Below, piece after piece: positions 46,200 to 54,564 of a stretch of 64,000 nt of DNA. This DNA comes from Bin5 sp965221145. Its GTDB lineage: Bacteria; Chloroflexota; Anaerolineae; Caldilineales; Caldilineaceae. The notes beneath the pieces were generated by a model, which made no database searches, had not been told where the DNA came from, and saw only the letters and a list, made by a program, of their open reading frames with translations. Position 1 is the first letter of the stretch; each line of letters begins with the position of its first letter. The position numbers and the translations under genes were made by a program. The stretch is from the NCBI GenBank assembly GCA_965221145.1, contig OZ244877.1, forward strand, positions 5,701,018 to 5,765,017, written 5' to 3'.

Positions 46200-47531
46200 A
46201 TGAACGCGACCGCACCCCCAATCGCCGGTCTCTGCTCCTATGCAGAGGGCGCGGCGCCGGGCTATGGTGTCGAGCGCACAGTACAGTTGCTGCGGCGCTA
46301 TCTCTTTGTCGAGAGCCAGACCATGCGCTGCCTGGTCGCACATCTGAATGCCGTGCCGGAGTGGGAGGTCAAGTGCGGCCTCTCGCTCCATCTTTGGCAG
46401 GACGCCGAACACTGCACTTGGCTGCGCGACCGGGTCAAGGAGATGCGCACGCCCCCCCTGCACCTGGACCGCGTCCCCGATCCGGCCCTGGACGCCTTCT
46501 TCCAGGAGTTGATCCGCGCGCGCGCCACGCTCGAGCTTCTGACCGGCGTCTACCGCATCCTCAAACCGGCCAGCATCGCGGCGATGCAGCGCCATCTGTC
46601 CGCAGCGAACCCCCTGGCCGATCAACCCACGCTGCGCCTGCTCAGATTCATACTGCTTGAGGAAGAAGAGCAACTCGCCTGGGGCGCGCGTGCGCTGGAC
46701 AGTTTGGTCGATGCGGAAGAAGACAGAGCGCAGGTCGATGCACAGGAAAGCTGGGCCGGGCATTTGCAGGCATACCTGGAAGCCGCCGGTGGCATCGCCG
46801 GCGATGGCGACCGCGCAACGACCGTCGAGCTACCCCCGGCCCGTGCGGCACAACCGTTCAACCCGATCCGTTCGCCGCAAAGGGATAAACGCTTTCCCAA
46901 ACTGTGGAATTCACGCGGACGCGGCCCAGACGCCGACGCTTCCGCTACCGAGCGAAACTGGTGGCAGTTCTTCGTCCGGCTCACCGAAATGCACGTCCCT
47001 GAACTGATGGCCCTGATTATGTACGATTGGGCCGACCAGCCCTGGGAGTTCTACCGCGACATGGCCCGCCAACTCTGGGATGAAGCGCGCCACGCCATGA
47101 TGGGTGAGATCGCCTTCGAGAAGGAAGGACTGGACTGGGCCGCTGTTCCGCACGAAATCAGCTTTGCCGAGTTCCCCAATACCCAGCTTGAACCGGCAGA
47201 CCGTCACATCCTCCTTTGGGGAATCGAACAGGGTCTGATGAAGCCCGACGGCAAAAGGCGTGAGTACGAGGTCGCCCGCGCATCAGGCAACCCGCTGTCG
47301 ATTACCTTCCAGGATTTCGACTGGGCCGACGAGGTGTTGCACGCCCAAATCGGTCGCAGATGGCTGCTGCCCGAATTCGAATCCATGGAGGCCATGCAGC
47401 AGCGCTACGAAGAGGTGCGGGAACGCTACCAGGCTATCATTGACGACGACCTGGCGCTGCCAAGAGCAGAGTGGTGGGATGCCTTCTATCAGCGCGTGCC
47501 TCACCAGGAGGAGCAGGAGGCGGCAATCTGA
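46200..47531 (+). CDS. Ferritin-like diiron protein of unknown function (paralogue 2)
   Basis: 443 residues from ATG 46200. Close paralogue of 19176-20492, with all three [D/E]xxH motifs kept: HLWQDAEH, QLWDEARH and DWADEVLH, and the upstream helix acids FVESQ and TEMHVPEL. The region between motif 1 and 2 (EEEEQLAWG followed by an Ala/Gly/Asp linker) diverges most. Conservation of putative metal ligands with drift elsewhere suggests both copies are functional. Follows an orphan sugar-binding protein, 66 bp gap. Confidence 0.7.
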   Translation: MNATAPPIAGLCSYAEGAAPGYGVERTVQLLRRYLFVESQTMRCLVAHLNAVPEWEVKCGLSLHLWQDAEHCTWLRDRVKEMRTPPLHLDRVPDPALDAFFQELIRARATLELLTGVYRILKPASIAAMQRHLSAANPLADQPTLRLLRFILLEEEEQLAWGARALDSLVDAEEDRAQVDAQESWAGHLQAYLEAAGGIAGDGDRATTVELPPARAAQPFNPIRSPQRDKRFPKLWNSRGRGPDADASATERNWWQFFVRLTEMHVPELMALIMYDWADQPWEFYRDMARQLWDEARHAMMGEIAFEKEGLDWAAVPHEISFAEFPNTQLEPADRHILLWGIEQGLMKPDGKRREYEVARASGNPLSITFQDFDWADEVLHAQIGRRWLLPEFESMEAMQQRYEEVRERYQAIIDDDLALPRAEWWDAFYQRVPHQEEQEAAI

Positions 47532-47704
47532 AGGGGTTTCCAGACAGCGCTTTTTCTCGATCAGACCGGTCGCTTCGTTGCCGTGTCAGGCGAGAAGGCA
47601 TGGAGGGAGTCCCGAAAGACCTAGGACAGACTATCAGCTAGAGGTGAACCCATCTGAGTAGACCCACAGAATTATTCTCATTTTCCGCAAAAGGAGGAGT
47701 AGAG

Positions 47705-47875
47705 ATGAAACGGACGAAGTATACGTGGCTGTTGGGAATCGTGATGGTAATATTCCTTGTGCTTTCGGCGTGTGCCGGCGCGGCCGAACCTGCCGCCCCG
47801 GCCGAGGAGATGGCCCCGCCCGCCGAAGAGGAGGAAACAGGCCCACCGGCGCCTCCTCGGCGTTTCGCTCCCTGA
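47705..47875 (+). pseudogene. Solute-binding lipoprotein gene stub (signal peptide only)
   Basis: ATG 47705 follows AAAAGGAGGAG and codes 56 residues: a lipoprotein signal (WLLGIVMVIFLVLSAC) and Ala/Pro/Glu linker as in complete binding proteins, then out-of-family sequence to TGA 47873-47875. The TGA overlaps the ATG of the OppC remnant (TGATG). Best explained as the 5' end of a family-5 binding-protein gene whose remainder was deleted. Confidence 0.7.
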
Positions 47876-48792
47876 TGCCGCCTCAACCGGTTCGCTTCAT
47901 CGACAATGGCAGGTTCAGCCCGCACGTCTACGCCGTAAGCGGCAAGCGAGATTTGAGGACCTTCAAACGCGTCTACGTGGCGGACCCCAATCAGAAGTTG
48001 CCGGTTCGCATTTTTGCACGCGGTTACAAGTACAAGTTCCTCGGCTTTATCCCGGCGGATCGCCACCTGATTGGCGTCGAAGGCGCAACGGCCGCGGAAT
48101 CACTCTTCCTGCTTGGCACGGACGAGAAAGGGCGCGATGTCTGGTCGCGCATGATGGTGGCGACGCGCACTTCGCTCACAATTGGCTTGGTGGCGGTGGC
48201 GCTCAGCCTCGTGCTCGGCGTGTTGCTGGGCGGTGTATCGGGATTCTATGGCGGCGCGATTGACACCGCGATCCAGCGCCTGATCGAGATACTGCGTTCC
48301 ATTCCCACTATCCCGCTGTGGATGGGATTGGCGGCGGCCTTCCCCAGGCAATGGAGTGTCGAGCAGATTTACTTTGCCATCACCATTGTCATCGCCCTGC
48401 GCGGCTGGACCGGGCTGGCCCGCGAGGTGCGCGGGCGCTTCCTGTCTTTACGTGAGGAGGACTTTGTGACGGCCGCGGATTTGGCCGGTTGCAGCCGCAA
48501 GCGCATCATCTTCCGGCACATGATACCCTCCTTCCAGAGCCATATCATTGCCGCCGCCACGTTGTCGATCCCGGCCATGATCCTGGCGGAGACGGCGTTG
48601 AGCTATCTCGGATTGGGTTTGCGCCCGCCCGCGATCAGCTGGGGTGTCATGCTGCAACAGGTGCAGAATGTCGAGGCGGTCGCGTTATCGCCCTGGCTGC
48701 TGGTCGCGGCCGCCCCCGTGATCGTCGTGACCCTGGCCTTCAACTTCATGGGCGATGGCCTGCGGGACGCGGCCGACCCGTATGGTGTCTGA
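47875..48792 (+). pseudogene. oppC: OppC/AppC-type permease lacking its N-terminus
   Basis: The frame gives 305 residues from ATG 47875. Sequence from PPQPVRFIDNGRFSPHVY through VYVADPNQKLPVRIFARG and FLLGTDEKGRDVWSRMM is the extended periplasmic loop of OppC/AppC permeases, followed by a normal core (EAA region AADLAGCSRKRIIFRHMIPS, YLGLGLRPPAISWGVML). The cytoplasmic N-terminus and first membrane helix are absent. The upstream sequence is a binding-protein stub, so a deletion removed the rest of that gene, any oppB and the oppC start. Probably non-functional, but TGATG coupling would allow translation. Confidence 0.75.
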
Positions 48793-48855
48793 ATCGTTGA
48801 ATTTGAGTCCCCAATGGGGCGCAGAATTTGTGCATTCACTTAGAGAAAACGATCA

Positions 48856-49143
48856 ATGAGCGAAAACTCTATCTTGAAGGATTCGCAAACGAATTGGGAA
48901 GTCCTGGAAGAAATGGAAGATGAGGATATCGATCTCAGCGAAATTCCCGAGGTCACGGCGGAACAGATAGCTGACGCTACGTTTCGGATTGGGGGAAAGC
49001 CAATCGCCAGAGGTAAAGTGCGGGTCAATATCTACTTGGATGCCGAGATCGTGGCGTACTTCAAAGCAGAGGCCAAAGGCCGTGGGTATCAGACGTTAAT
49101 CAATGAAACGTTGAAGGATAGCATTCGAATGAAAGGAATTTAA
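48856..49143 (+). CDS. brnA: BrnA-like antitoxin / ribbon-helix-helix protein, orphan
   Basis: 95 residues from ATG 48856. C-terminal half VRVNIYLDAEIVAYFKAEAKGRGYQTLINETLKDSI fits the BrnA/DUF4415 ribbon-helix-helix pattern (V.I.LD..V...FK..G.GYQT.IN..L). The acidic N-terminal half (EEMEDEDIDLSEIPE) is typical of the segment that covers the toxin. BrnA normally follows a BrnT toxin gene; none is found in the 63 bp upstream or downstream. Sits between oppC and oppD. Confidence 0.7.
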   Translation: MSENSILKDSQTNWEVLEEMEDEDIDLSEIPEVTAEQIADATFRIGGKPIARGKVRVNIYLDAEIVAYFKAEAKGRGYQTLINETLKDSIRMKGI

Positions 49144-49262
49144 ACGCTTCTGCGGCAGATAATTCGAGAAGAGTTGAACCTGACATAAATTTGCAACTAC
49201 CCAATGGCCACACGGACCACTGGCCACCGAATTTACGCAACAGGCAATATATAATACGCTCT

Positions 49263-50315
49263 ATGCAAAACGACCGCCAGCCGATCTTATCGGTGCGCAA
49301 TCTGAAAACGAGCTTCTTCACCGACGAGGGCATCGTGCGCGCCGTGGACGGCGCCAGCTTTGACGTCCACCTGGGCCAGACGCTCGGCATCGTCGGTGAA
49401 AGCGGCTGCGGCAAGAGCGTTACCGCGCTCTCCATTCTGCGCATCGTGCCGCGTCCCGGACGCATCGTCGAAGGGGAGATCCTGCTGCGCCGCGAATCCG
49501 AGGACGGCCAGGCGCGCGCGGTGGCCCTGACTGCGCTGGGCGACAACAGCCGCGAGATGCGCTCGATCCGCGGCGCGGAAATCGCCCTCGTCTTCCAGGA
49601 GCCGATGACCTCGCTCAGCCCCGTCCACACCATCGGCAATCAGATCATCGGCGCCGCCCGCCTGCACCGCAAGCTTTCCAAGCAGGAAGCCCGCGAGACG
49701 GTGATCGAACTGCTCCGCCTCGTAGGCATCCCCCGCGCCGAGGCGGCCGTTGACGCCTATCCGCTCCAACTCAGCGGCGGCATGCGTCAGCGCGCCCTGA
49801 TCGCGCTCGCGCTCTCCTGTGACCCGCGCGTCCTCATCGCAGACGAACCCACGACCGCCCTGGACGTAACCACCCAGGCGCAGATACTCGATCTCCTGCG
49901 CTCCCTCCAGGAACAAAAAGGCTTGGCGATCATGCTGATCACGCACGACATGGGCGTGATCGCGGAGATGGCCGATCAGGTGGTGGTGATGTACCTCGGA
50001 CGCGTGGTGGAGGAAGGCCCGGTGGACACCGTCTTTGGCGCGCCCAAGCATCCCTATACCCAGTCCCTGCTGCGCTCGATCCCCAGCATTCACTCGACGC
50101 CCAAAGTGCAACTGCCCACCATCACCGGAACGATTCCCCACCCGTACAACCGGCCGGCCGGTTGCCCATTCCATCCACGCTGCCCCGACTTCATGCCGGG
50201 CATCTGCGACAGGCATGAACCTGATCTGCTTTCGGTAGGAGAGGAGCATCAGGCAAGCTGTTTTCTTTATCATCCACACAGTGACCAGCAACCGGTGGTC
50301 GGCTCTGACGACTAG
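49263..50315 (+). CDS. oppD: ABC importer ATPase, DppD/OppD type
   Basis: 350 residues from ATG 49263. Walker A GESGCGKS, Q-loop VFQEPMTSLSP, signature LSGGMRQR, Walker B VLIADEPTTALD, H-loop LITHD, and the C-terminal oligopeptide-transporter domain with a Cys cluster (CPFHPRCPDFMPGICDR) that in relatives binds an Fe-S cluster. With OppF it forms the ATPase pair; the adjacent permease is a remnant, so it may serve the Dpp-type permeases at 25.8-27.7 kb. Confidence 0.92.
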   Translation: MQNDRQPILSVRNLKTSFFTDEGIVRAVDGASFDVHLGQTLGIVGESGCGKSVTALSILRIVPRPGRIVEGEILLRRESEDGQARAVALTALGDNSREMRSIRGAEIALVFQEPMTSLSPVHTIGNQIIGAARLHRKLSKQEARETVIELLRLVGIPRAEAAVDAYPLQLSGGMRQRALIALALSCDPRVLIADEPTTALDVTTQAQILDLLRSLQEQKGLAIMLITHDMGVIAEMADQVVVMYLGRVVEEGPVDTVFGAPKHPYTQSLLRSIPSIHSTPKVQLPTITGTIPHPYNRPAGCPFHPRCPDFMPGICDRHEPDLLSVGEEHQASCFLYHPHSDQQPVVGSDD

Positions 50316-50333
50316 CCGCTGCAGTTGAGCAAT

Positions 50334-51377
50334 ATGCAAGACGAGCAGGTGCTGCTGGAGGTCAAAGGGTTACGCAAGTACTTTCCGATTCGGAAAGGCT
50401 TCTGGCAACGCACGGTGGGGCAAGTCCGCGCGGTGGATGGCATCGACTTTCGCGTCAACAGAGGTGAGACCTACGGACTGGTGGGCGAGAGCGGCTGCGG
50501 CAAGACGACCGCCTCCCGCTGCATCGTGCGCGCGCTCCAGCCCACCGCAGGCGAGATTCTCTTCCGCACCGACGACGGCGCAATGCTCGACATCGCCAAT
50601 CTGAACAGGGACGATCTACGGCCCCTGCGCCCCCACATGCAGATGATCTTCCAGGACCCCTTCTCGTCGCTTAACCCGCGCATGACCCTGTTCGACATCA
50701 TCGGCGAACCTCTGCTCGTGAACGGGATGACTAACCGGCAGCAGCGCATCGACCGCGTGGAAGAGCTGCTCGGTGTGGTGGGGCTGCGGCCTGAATTCCT
50801 GCAACGCTTTCCCCACGCCTTCAGCGGAGGCCAGCGCCAGCGCATCGGCATCGCCCGCGCGCTCGCCCTCAGCCCCAGCCTGCTGGTGGCTGACGAGCCG
50901 GTGTCGGCGCTCGACGTATCGGTGCAGGCGCAGATCCTCAACCTGCTGCTTGAACTGCAAGAACGGCTCGGCCTGACCTATCTGTTCGTGGCGCACGACC
51001 TCAGCGTCGTCAAACATATCTGCGACCGGGTCGCCGTCATGTACGTCGGCCGCGTGGTCGAGACCGCAGAGACGAAGCAGCTCTTCGAATCGCCCAAGCA
51101 TCCCTACACCGAAGCGCTGCTCTCCGCCGTGCCGCAATCGGACCCCCGCCTGCGCTCGCAGAGAATCATCCTGGAAGGTGAAGTGGCCGATCCTTCCAAC
51201 CCGCCTTCCGGCTGCTACTTCCATCCGCGCTGCCGCTACGCCATTGACATCTGCCGCGAGCAGACGCCCGAACTGGAAGAGATCCTGCCCGGCCACGCGG
51301 TGAGTTGCCATCGCGCGCTCGAACTGGAACTGGCTGGCACTTTGGACGTGCAGACCCTACCGGCTTCCCACCCGTAG
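50334..51377 (+). CDS. oppF: ABC importer ATPase, DppF/OppF type
   Basis: 347 residues from ATG 50334; TTG 50325 is an alternative. Walker A GESGCGKT, Q-loop IFQDPFSSLNPRMT, signature FSGGQRQR, Walker B LLVADEPVSALD, H-loop FVAHD, and CYFHPRCRYAIDICREQ at the C-terminus. Starts 18 bp after the OppD stop. Confidence 0.92.
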   Translation: MQDEQVLLEVKGLRKYFPIRKGFWQRTVGQVRAVDGIDFRVNRGETYGLVGESGCGKTTASRCIVRALQPTAGEILFRTDDGAMLDIANLNRDDLRPLRPHMQMIFQDPFSSLNPRMTLFDIIGEPLLVNGMTNRQQRIDRVEELLGVVGLRPEFLQRFPHAFSGGQRQRIGIARALALSPSLLVADEPVSALDVSVQAQILNLLLELQERLGLTYLFVAHDLSVVKHICDRVAVMYVGRVVETAETKQLFESPKHPYTEALLSAVPQSDPRLRSQRIILEGEVADPSNPPSGCYFHPRCRYAIDICREQTPELEEILPGHAVSCHRALELELAGTLDVQTLPASHP

Positions 51378-51555
51378 CCGCTATGGACGATCCGTTCGCA
51401 GCTTGTCGCACTGACAATCGATACAGCCCGGACCGCTACGACGAAAGAACGACAGAGCCTTGACGAAACGTCCCCGGTCGCAGAGGCCGGAAACGCCATT
51501 GCAGCCGACAGACTCGGCGCAGTTCGCCAAAAATCGCAAACCAGGAGGCACCGAC

Positions 51556-53430
51556 ATGGCAGACGCGACGAACGAAATCCAGTACATTCGCCCCGATGCA
51601 CCGCTCCCACCGCAGAGCCGGCGCCGAGGCGTCCGCACCGAAGCTTTGACACCGGCCAGCCTGGATCTGGCGGAGCGCGCCCGTCTCGCCGTCAACGGCA
51701 TGGTGGAGCCGACCGATGCGGAGACGGACTACCGCGTCTACTGGAAGGCCTCGTTCCGCTTCAACCCCCCCGTCATGTATCACGACGGCGCCGACACCGG
51801 CATTACGCTCAAGTTCCTGGAAGCGATGCCCCGAATGCGCATCATGAGCGGCTCCGAGCAGGGCTTGCACGTCGAGGAGCGCTGGCGGGAGGTGCTGCTG
51901 CGCATGATCGGCCATGACGGACAGGTGGCCTCGCCGGTCGTGGGGCCTGGCCTGACCCGGCCCGACATTCCCGGCGGCCTGGACGGCAACCAGATGATCG
52001 ATCAGCAGGTCAACGGCATCGCGCTGGGGATCGCGGCCACGCTTGCCGTCCTCGACGACCGGGCATTCTGGGAACCGATCGGGCGCGACATCGTTGACGG
52101 GCTGGGCCGCCTGACGGTTTCGCACGATGACATGGCCTACCTGTCCCAGTGGGTCTTTGCGCCCGGTCAGCGCGGCGACCCCGCGCAGCCGCGTCCCTTG
52201 GGCACGTTCGCGGCCTATGCCATGTGGCCGGGCCGCCGACTCATCGACTTCTACCGCGTGACCGGCTACGAGCCTTCCCTGGAGCTGGCGGGCCAACTGT
52301 GCCGCTACGTGGTCAGAGAAGGCCAGTACTTTGACGCCAATTACCGGTTCCTGCCCGACAACCCGGACCCACACGGCCCCCGCCACGATGTCGTGCATTT
52401 TCACCATCACGCCATGACGATCCTTACCTGTCTGGAGTACGCCCTGGCCAGCGGTGATCAGGAGATTCTCGACTTCGCCGCGCAGGCGTTCCCCGTGGCC
52501 ATAACGCATGGCGAGACTCTGACCGGCTTCTTCCCGGAATCGGTGATCGACCACCACCAGACGTGCGAACTCTGCGAGGTGGGCGACATGGTGCGCATCG
52601 CAGTGCGGCAGGCCGAGGCTGGGCTGGGCGACCACTATTGGGACGACGCCGACCGTTGGACGCGCAATCAACTGGCTGAAGGGCAACTCATGCGCGCCGA
52701 CTGGATCTATCGCCTGCACATGGGCGATCCGCCGTCGCAGATCAATGTCGATACCGGGAAGCGCTGGCCCATGACCACCGAGCGGGTCGGCGAGCGCAAC
52801 ATCGGCGCCTACGCCGGTTGGCAAAGCCCCAACGACTGGGTGGAGTTCATGCTCACCCGTTTTATGGAAGGCACCCCTTTCGGCGACCGCCTCGGGCACG
52901 TGCAGGGCATCATGCACTGTTGCACCGCCAACGCCGTCCGCGGCCTTTACGAAGTCTGGCGCAGCATTGTGACCGCGCAGGGGGAGCGCGTCAACGTCAA
53001 CCTCCTCCTCAACCGCACGCACGAGGCCGTGGATGTCGACAGCCATGTCCCCTACACCGGGCAAGTGGATCTGCATGTCAAGCGCGATTGCAGGCTGGCC
53101 GTGCGTATGCCGGCCTGGGTTGACCTGGGTCAGGTGACCTGTCTGGTGGACGGAAGCCCGCGCGAGGTTGGGTTCGATGGGCGTTACGCGCAGGTGGGCG
53201 ACGTGCGGAGTCAGCAGGTCGTGCGCCTCGATTTCCCCATCGGCGAGCGCACCGACCGCGTAACAATCAACAACCGGTGGTATCTCCTGGTGCGCAAGGG
53301 CCATGACATCGTGTACATCGATCCGCCGGGCAAGCTGTGCCCGCTCTACCAGCGCGATCACTACCGCGATGACGCCACGCTGTGGAAGAAGACCACCCGC
53401 TATTTGGACGAACAGAGCTTGGACTGGTAG
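51556..53430 (+). CDS. GH127-like (beta-L-arabinofuranosidase-type) glycoside hydrolase
   Basis: 624 residues from ATG 51556, after CAGGAGGC. An (alpha/alpha)-barrel protein with the metal/nucleophile pattern of GH127: TCELCE (E338, C340) and HCCTANAVRG (C455, C456), matching the Glu-x-Cys and Cys-Cys zinc ligands of HypBA1, where the first Cys of the pair is the nucleophile. The C-terminal part is beta-sandwich-like (VDVDSHVPYTGQVDLHVK). Sequence around it is divergent from typical arabinofuranosidases, so substrate may differ. No signal peptide. Confidence 0.75.
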   Translation: MADATNEIQYIRPDAPLPPQSRRRGVRTEALTPASLDLAERARLAVNGMVEPTDAETDYRVYWKASFRFNPPVMYHDGADTGITLKFLEAMPRMRIMSGSEQGLHVEERWREVLLRMIGHDGQVASPVVGPGLTRPDIPGGLDGNQMIDQQVNGIALGIAATLAVLDDRAFWEPIGRDIVDGLGRLTVSHDDMAYLSQWVFAPGQRGDPAQPRPLGTFAAYAMWPGRRLIDFYRVTGYEPSLELAGQLCRYVVREGQYFDANYRFLPDNPDPHGPRHDVVHFHHHAMTILTCLEYALASGDQEILDFAAQAFPVAITHGETLTGFFPESVIDHHQTCELCEVGDMVRIAVRQAEAGLGDHYWDDADRWTRNQLAEGQLMRADWIYRLHMGDPPSQINVDTGKRWPMTTERVGERNIGAYAGWQSPNDWVEFMLTRFMEGTPFGDRLGHVQGIMHCCTANAVRGLYEVWRSIVTAQGERVNVNLLLNRTHEAVDVDSHVPYTGQVDLHVKRDCRLAVRMPAWVDLGQVTCLVDGSPREVGFDGRYAQVGDVRSQQVVRLDFPIGERTDRVTINNRWYLLVRKGHDIVYIDPPGKLCPLYQRDHYRDDATLWKKTTRYLDEQSLDW

Positions 53431-53484
53431 CGGCGCTTTCGCCTGGAAACGGGAATCCCGTCCCAATCGAGTAGGAGGGCAATC

Positions 53485-54519
53485 GTGGAATACTGCAATC
53501 TGGGGCACTCCGGTCTGGAGGTAGCGCGCCTCGCACTGGGGGCAATCCCCTTCGGCACGTGGTTGGACGGGAAGGAAAGCTGTAACATGGCCGACATGTA
53601 CCTCGACGCCGGCGGCAATTTCCTGGACACGTCCAACATCTATGGGGGAGGAAACTCGGAGTTGGCGGTGGGCAAGATCATCCGCGGGCGCCGCGACCGT
53701 TTCGTGGTGGGCACCAAAGGCGCCTGGCTTGTGGAGAAACCGATGCGGCCCAACGCCTTCGGTCTCTCCCGCACCTACCTTGCCGCCAACATAGAGGCCA
53801 GCCTGAAGCGGCTGGAGACAGACTACATCGACCTCTACCAATGCCATGTGCAGGACCCCTACACGCCGATTGAAGAGACGATGCGCGTCCTCGACGATTT
53901 CGTGCGGGCGGGCAAGATTCGTTACGTTGGCGTCAGCAACTGGGGCGGCTGGCAGGTGGTCAAAGCCAATATGTACGCCCGCCAGTTCGGTCTGACCCCG
54001 CTTGTCTCCAATCAGATCTGGTACACCCTGGCCGACCGCGTGTCGGAATTCGCGATCATTCCCGCCTGCCGCGATCAGAACGTCTCCATCATTGCCTGGG
54101 GCGCGCTTGCTCAGGGCTTCCTGACCGGCAGATACCGTCGCGGCGATGAAGGCCCTCCCCCTGAATCGCGCACAGCTGAGAACCTGGACACCGAAAGCAG
54201 CTCATGGAAAAGCCTGGCCATCGAGAGGAATTGGAACACGCTGGAGGTTGTGGAGCGCATCGCCGAGCGCCACGGGAAGGCAATTTCCACGGTGGCCATA
54301 GCCTGGTTGCTCCAGTCGGGCAACTGCGATATCGTATTGGTGGGAGCCAGAAATCACGAACAGTATGCCGCCAACATGGCCGTGCTGGACCTGCGGCTAT
54401 CTGAAGAAGAGATGCAGGAATTGAATGATGTAAGCGAGTTGCCGGCCCCCTTCCCGATGAACTTCTGGAACCTGTTCTGCTACCGCGATAGCAGGTACTT
54501 TGGTGGACATCGAGATTGA
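53485..54519 (+). CDS. Aldo/keto reductase
   Basis: 344 residues from GTG 53485 (TAGGAGG upstream). Begins GHSGLEVARLALGAIPFGTW; catalytic tetrad: Asp and Tyr in NFLDTSNIYGGGNSE, Lys in VVGTKGAW, His in LYQCHVQDP. C-terminal ILVGARN-like segment DIVLVGARNHEQ binds NADP phosphate. Member of the AKR with YghZ/Tas-like length. Would reduce or oxidise sugar aldehydes in this context. Confidence 0.88.
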   Translation: MEYCNLGHSGLEVARLALGAIPFGTWLDGKESCNMADMYLDAGGNFLDTSNIYGGGNSELAVGKIIRGRRDRFVVGTKGAWLVEKPMRPNAFGLSRTYLAANIEASLKRLETDYIDLYQCHVQDPYTPIEETMRVLDDFVRAGKIRYVGVSNWGGWQVVKANMYARQFGLTPLVSNQIWYTLADRVSEFAIIPACRDQNVSIIAWGALAQGFLTGRYRRGDEGPPPESRTAENLDTESSSWKSLAIERNWNTLEVVERIAERHGKAISTVAIAWLLQSGNCDIVLVGARNHEQYAANMAVLDLRLSEEEMQELNDVSELPAPFPMNFWNLFCYRDSRYFGGHRD

Positions 54520-54564
54520 TACCTTTGTGGAGCGGTCAACGCGACAAATTGAGGAGAAATCGGC

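Noticed and set aside
51436..53847. Long open frame on the minus strand (about 800 codons)
   Set aside because: Antisense to the GH127-like gene, which has catalytic motifs and a ribosome-binding site; GC-rich DNA leaves antisense frames open.
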